Positions 61,559 through 63,922 of a stretch of DNA of 63,922 nt are shown in pieces; the stretch's first letter is position 1, and every line of letters starts with the position of its first letter. Below the pieces are notes generated by a model. It had not been told where the DNA came from and did not search any database. It was given only the letters and a program-made list of their open reading frames with translations. A program made the position numbers and the translations under genes. Location of the stretch: NCBI GenBank assembly GCA_027310665.1, contig DAIDAJ010000011.1:1-63922 (forward strand), in the 5' to 3' direction. The stretch comes from Sideroxydans sp. (GTDB lineage Bacteria > Pseudomonadota > Gammaproteobacteria > Burkholderiales > Gallionellaceae).

Positions 61559-62032
61559 CTATCGGGTCGGTTTCGGCTTTCGCTGCTCCGGTCGAAGCCG
61601 CGGTGCGAGCAGCACATCGCCCGTATCGGCATCTATCGCTTCTCCGTTCGCATTCACCAAGGGCAACTCGCTGTCGTTCCAGCCGCGCACCCCGGTCTTG
61701 AGCGAAGCCACATTGGTGAACCCCATCCGCATCAGCGTATCGGCTGCCAGAACCGAACGCTTCCCGGAACGGCAGATGATCACGATCTCCAGTTCGCGCC
61801 CGGCTGCCAATTCCGGCACAGTTTCATCGTAATCCCATTCACAGGACTGCTCCAGTACCCCACGCGGCACGTTGACGGAATCGGGAATGCGCAATATCGC
61901 AAACTCTGACGGTTCGCGCACATCGAGCAGGAGCGGCTTGCTGCCCGCTGCAATCGCCCTGTTCAAATCCCACGGCATGATCTCTTTCACACCGGTGATG
62001 ACTTCCTCAATCAGCTCATCATAGTTCTTCAT
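61559..62032 (-). CDS. rhodanese-like sulfurtransferase
   Basis: 157-aa single rhodanese domain (about residues 20-125) with catalytic loop IICRSGKRSVLAA. A proline/arginine-rich tail follows (LLAPRLRPEQRKPKPTR). The ATG at 62032 is chosen as the start of MKNYDELIEEV. It is separated by 76 bases from the MgtC-like gene upstream. Likely sulfane-sulfur transfer; partner unknown. Confidence 0.9.
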   Translation of the reverse strand: MKNYDELIEEVITGVKEIMPWDLNRAIAAGSKPLLLDVREPSEFAILRIPDSVNVPRGVLEQSCEWDYDETVPELAAGRELEIVIICRSGKRSVLAADTLMRMGFTNVASLKTGVRGWNDSELPLVNANGEAIDADTGDVLLAPRLRPEQRKPKPTR

Positions 62033-62108
62033 TCGAAGTATTTCCTTTTTGATTTGGCCGGATGAAATGCCGTCAACAAAGATACATTGAACCACCCCCA
62101 GACTTGGG

Positions 62109-63365
62109 CTAGAAAAACAGCGGCACCAAGCCAAATGCAGCCAAGGCCAGCAAGAAGACCAGGCTCATTGTGCCCGTCTGGCGGGAAGACAAGACAAAGG
62201 CATAAAGGCCTTTGACGACATTGTTGCTGGACGCAGCAATGAGGATACCGGACGACGCCACATGCAATGGCGTGAGCGTTGGTGTTGCCTGGGTCAGGCC
62301 CATGATGAACGGATCAACATCCGTGACTCCCATAACAGCGGCAAGGGTGTACACGCCCCCCTCTCCCAGGTACACGATGGCAAAATGAGTCGCGATCAGC
62401 ATAACCACGAAAAGCAGGGCAAAGAGAAGCGCTGCACTTATTTCGAGCGGATTCTTCGGTTTGGACTCGCTGATCAACTTCAACTCGCTTTCATCCCTCC
62501 GCGTGGACCACAGCCAGCCGACACCAACGGCAAAAATACCCAGCCCCAAAAATGGAAGCGACAATCTTGCCATCAATTCCTGATTGAATAGCGCCAACAG
62601 AACTGCAAGGCGCAGGTACATCATTCCAGAGGCAATCAATAATCCCCCGGAAAACAGATGGGGCTGATTTTCGCTTTTCGACCTCCTCGCAAGTGCTACT
62701 GTCGTCACCGTGGATGAATACGCACCGCCCAGAAACGCCGCAAGGATGATGCCGCCCTGCCCCCTGTTCAATCTCTGGAGCACGTAGCTGCCATATGAGA
62801 TCGCGCTTACCGCCACAACGACGAGCCATGTCTTGAAGGGATTGATCTGGAATTGGCTGAACTGGGCATCGGGCAGCAATGGCAAGATTACGGACGAGAG
62901 GAGCAGGAATTTGGCAAAAGTAAGAATGTCGGTCGTCTCGATGCGTTTTGCCAGATTTTCCAAGCCTGCCTTGAGTTCAAGCAGGATGATGCTGGACACT
63001 GTAAGTGTGGTGGCAATCCAGAACATCTGGTGATATACAAGAGCGCCCACCAGATAGGTGGTAAGGCCCGACATCTCGGAGGTCACGCCGGAATACGTGG
63101 ATGAGGTGGGCTTATGCCAATAGGAAATCATCAGGAATCCGGCCACTACTGCAAAACCAAGCGCCTGCGGCAAGAGCTCTCCTCCGGATATCAGGCCCAT
63201 GGAATAGCCGATCAGTCCGATCAGCGGAAAAGTGCGCACTCCCCCAAACGAATAATGGCCTTCGCTGTCCTTACGTTCTTCGCGCTCGAGTCCGATTAGA
63301 AAAGAGAGAAACAGTACGAAAAGAACCTGTACCCATTCAGGTGACATCCATTCCAAGTATTTCAT
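62109..63365 (-). CDS. MgtC/SapB family membrane protein with DUF4010 domain
   Basis: 418-aa integral membrane protein. The N-terminal MgtC/SapB region (LSFLIGLEREERKDSEGHY, GVRTFPLIGLIGY) is followed by the DUF4010 region with about eight helices. A role in magnesium or other ion homeostasis is suggested for the group but not proven. It is transcribed away from the helicase gene at the end of the window. Confidence 0.9.
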   Translation of the reverse strand: MKYLEWMSPEWVQVLFVLFLSFLIGLEREERKDSEGHYSFGGVRTFPLIGLIGYSMGLISGGELLPQALGFAVVAGFLMISYWHKPTSSTYSGVTSEMSGLTTYLVGALVYHQMFWIATTLTVSSIILLELKAGLENLAKRIETTDILTFAKFLLLSSVILPLLPDAQFSQFQINPFKTWLVVVAVSAISYGSYVLQRLNRGQGGIILAAFLGGAYSSTVTTVALARRSKSENQPHLFSGGLLIASGMMYLRLAVLLALFNQELMARLSLPFLGLGIFAVGVGWLWSTRRDESELKLISESKPKNPLEISAALLFALLFVVMLIATHFAIVYLGEGGVYTLAAVMGVTDVDPFIMGLTQATPTLTPLHVASSGILIAASSNNVVKGLYAFVLSSRQTGTMSLVFLLALAAFGLVPLFF

Positions 63366-63813
63366 GTCGCGTCTAAAAAAAAGGAGTGTGAATTCGCAAT
63401 ATATGCCATTTTAACAATGGCTGTAATGAACCTGGCGGGGGTGCGTGGAAAAATCCCGGTTCAGGACATGATCAAGTAATACAGCCCTTACGTAATAAGC
63501 GTTTAGACGGGTATCGTTGAACGCCCGGACCCGATGCTCGACGTGGTCGAGGCACAGCCATAAATCAATATCATCAGAAATTTACTTCAGAGTGTTCAGG
63601 CAACCATTTCGCAGCAATACTGAATGGCAGTCGAATCAAAAGCCGAAATAACTGCCATAATTAGCCTCTTGTTTTGCTGGCCGGGACGAGCATTCGTCAT
63701 CCAGCGTAACATATTGATTAATTAGAAATTGTTATAATATTGTTTACGGATTTATAAACCCGTTGCTGTGAAAATGGCATGCCGGTTCAATTCCGGTTTC
63801 GGGTACCAGACTG
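63366..63813. other. intergenic region before the helicase gene
   Basis: 448 bases without a protein gene. It contains the short palindrome TTACGTAA at 63488-63495, a good -10 box TATAAT at 63733-63738 that probably serves the helicase gene, and the tRNA-like 3' end described at 63758-63808. Nothing else is recognised. Confidence 0.5.
63758..63808 (+). other. tRNA-like 3' end (T arm, acceptor strand and CCA) in a leader
   Basis: GCCGG-TTCAATT-CCGGT (63781-63797) folds as a T arm with the invariant TTC-A loop. TTCGGGT, discriminator A and an encoded CCA (63806-63808) follow as in a tRNA 3' end. No D or anticodon arm is present upstream, so this is not a full tRNA gene. ACCCG at 63758-63762 can pair with CGGGT to give a mini acceptor stem. 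It may be a tRNA remnant or a structured leader five bases before the helicase start. Confidence 0.45.
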
Positions 63814-63922
63814 ATGTCAAGCAAACTTAACCCCACGCAACGCGAAGCGATCAAATATCTGGATGGCCCCCTCCTGGTTCTGGCCGGGGCCGGTAGCGGC
63901 AAGACACGTGTCATCACGCACA
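63814..63922 (+). CDS. rep: Rep/UvrD-family DNA helicase, 5' part only
   Basis: The gene is cut by the window end after 36 codons. The visible start, [20 protein letters not shown], then the Walker A motif AGAGSGKT, matches the N-terminus of the ATP-dependent 3'-5' helicases Rep and UvrD; wording is closest to Rep. It acts in replication restart or repair. Confidence 0.85.
   Translation, partial: MSSKLNPTQREAIKYLDGPLLVLAGAGSGKTRVITH

Noticed and set aside
63758-63808. complete tRNA gene at the T-arm/CCA sequence
   Set aside because: No D arm, anticodon arm or seven-base 5' acceptor strand can be placed upstream. Only a tRNA-like 3' end is supported.

Overview
This window comes from a lithotrophic, sulfur-oxidising betaproteobacterium, most like the Gallionellaceae/Sulfuricellaceae branch (Sideroxydans- or Sulfuricella-like). 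That placement is inferred from gene content and protein resemblance only. The window holds nearly the whole cytoplasmic route from stored sulfur to sulfate. It also has sulfide oxidation, an uptake hydrogenase, a tetrathionate-reductase-like cytochrome unit, and a two-component system that may control several of these units.

Region 1 (34-14728, minus strand) is one long reverse-type dsr operon, transcribed dsrA-B-E-F-H-C-M-K-L-J-O-P-N, then a DUF4202 gene, cysG (siroheme synthase) and an exported protein. dsrEFH and dsrL mark it as the oxidative pathway. Region 2 (15030-19594, plus strand) is divergent from dsr and is the most unusual part. It encodes a 72-aa protein, a Cas6/Cmx6-like RAMP protein with no CRISPR array or other cas gene, a DsrC paralogue lacking both redox cysteines, a tandem TusA fusion, an unknown helical protein, a TauD-type dioxygenase and a chemoreceptor. 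Region 3 (19708-28487, minus) has a FadL-type porin, tusA-dsrE2, a SulP transporter and soeABC (membrane-bound sulfite dehydrogenase). Region 4 (28736-33253, plus) is sat-aprM-aprB-aprA, the APS route of sulfite oxidation, divergent from soeABC.

Region 5 (33431-37689) holds small housekeeping or unknown genes (SlyD, TPR, DUF4279, HIT, DUF202, DUF2892). Region 6 (37720-44205, minus) is an RND efflux operon led by an ArsR-type repressor with the cysteine spacing of persulfide sensors (SqrR/BigR), then a rhodanese and a phosphodiesterase. Region 7 (44444-47694, plus) is a NarX/NarL-like pair without a transmembrane sensor, followed by sulfide:quinone oxidoreductase. Region 8 (47758-52397, minus) encodes a TlpA-like thioredoxin, a cytochrome b, an octaheme cytochrome c of the tetrathionate reductase family, a DUF302 protein, a NifX-domain protein and a ferredoxin. 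Region 9 (53043-59284, minus) is a group 1e (Isp-type) NiFe hydrogenase operon, hypC-hynD-hynS-isp1-isp2-orf148-hynL. Region 10 (59666-63922) has two tiny membrane proteins, an adrenodoxin-reductase-like enzyme, a rhodanese, an MgtC/DUF4010 protein and the 5' end of a Rep-type helicase.

Persulfide sulfur should pass through TusA/DsrE2/DsrEFH to DsrC, be oxidised to sulfite by DsrAB with DsrMKJOP and DsrL, and reach sulfate by SoeABC or AprMBA-Sat. A 19-bp element identical at 18 positions lies in both the dsr and the soe/sat divergent promoter regions, with weaker copies before the hydrogenase operon and before the NarXL-like genes. This points to a shared regulon.
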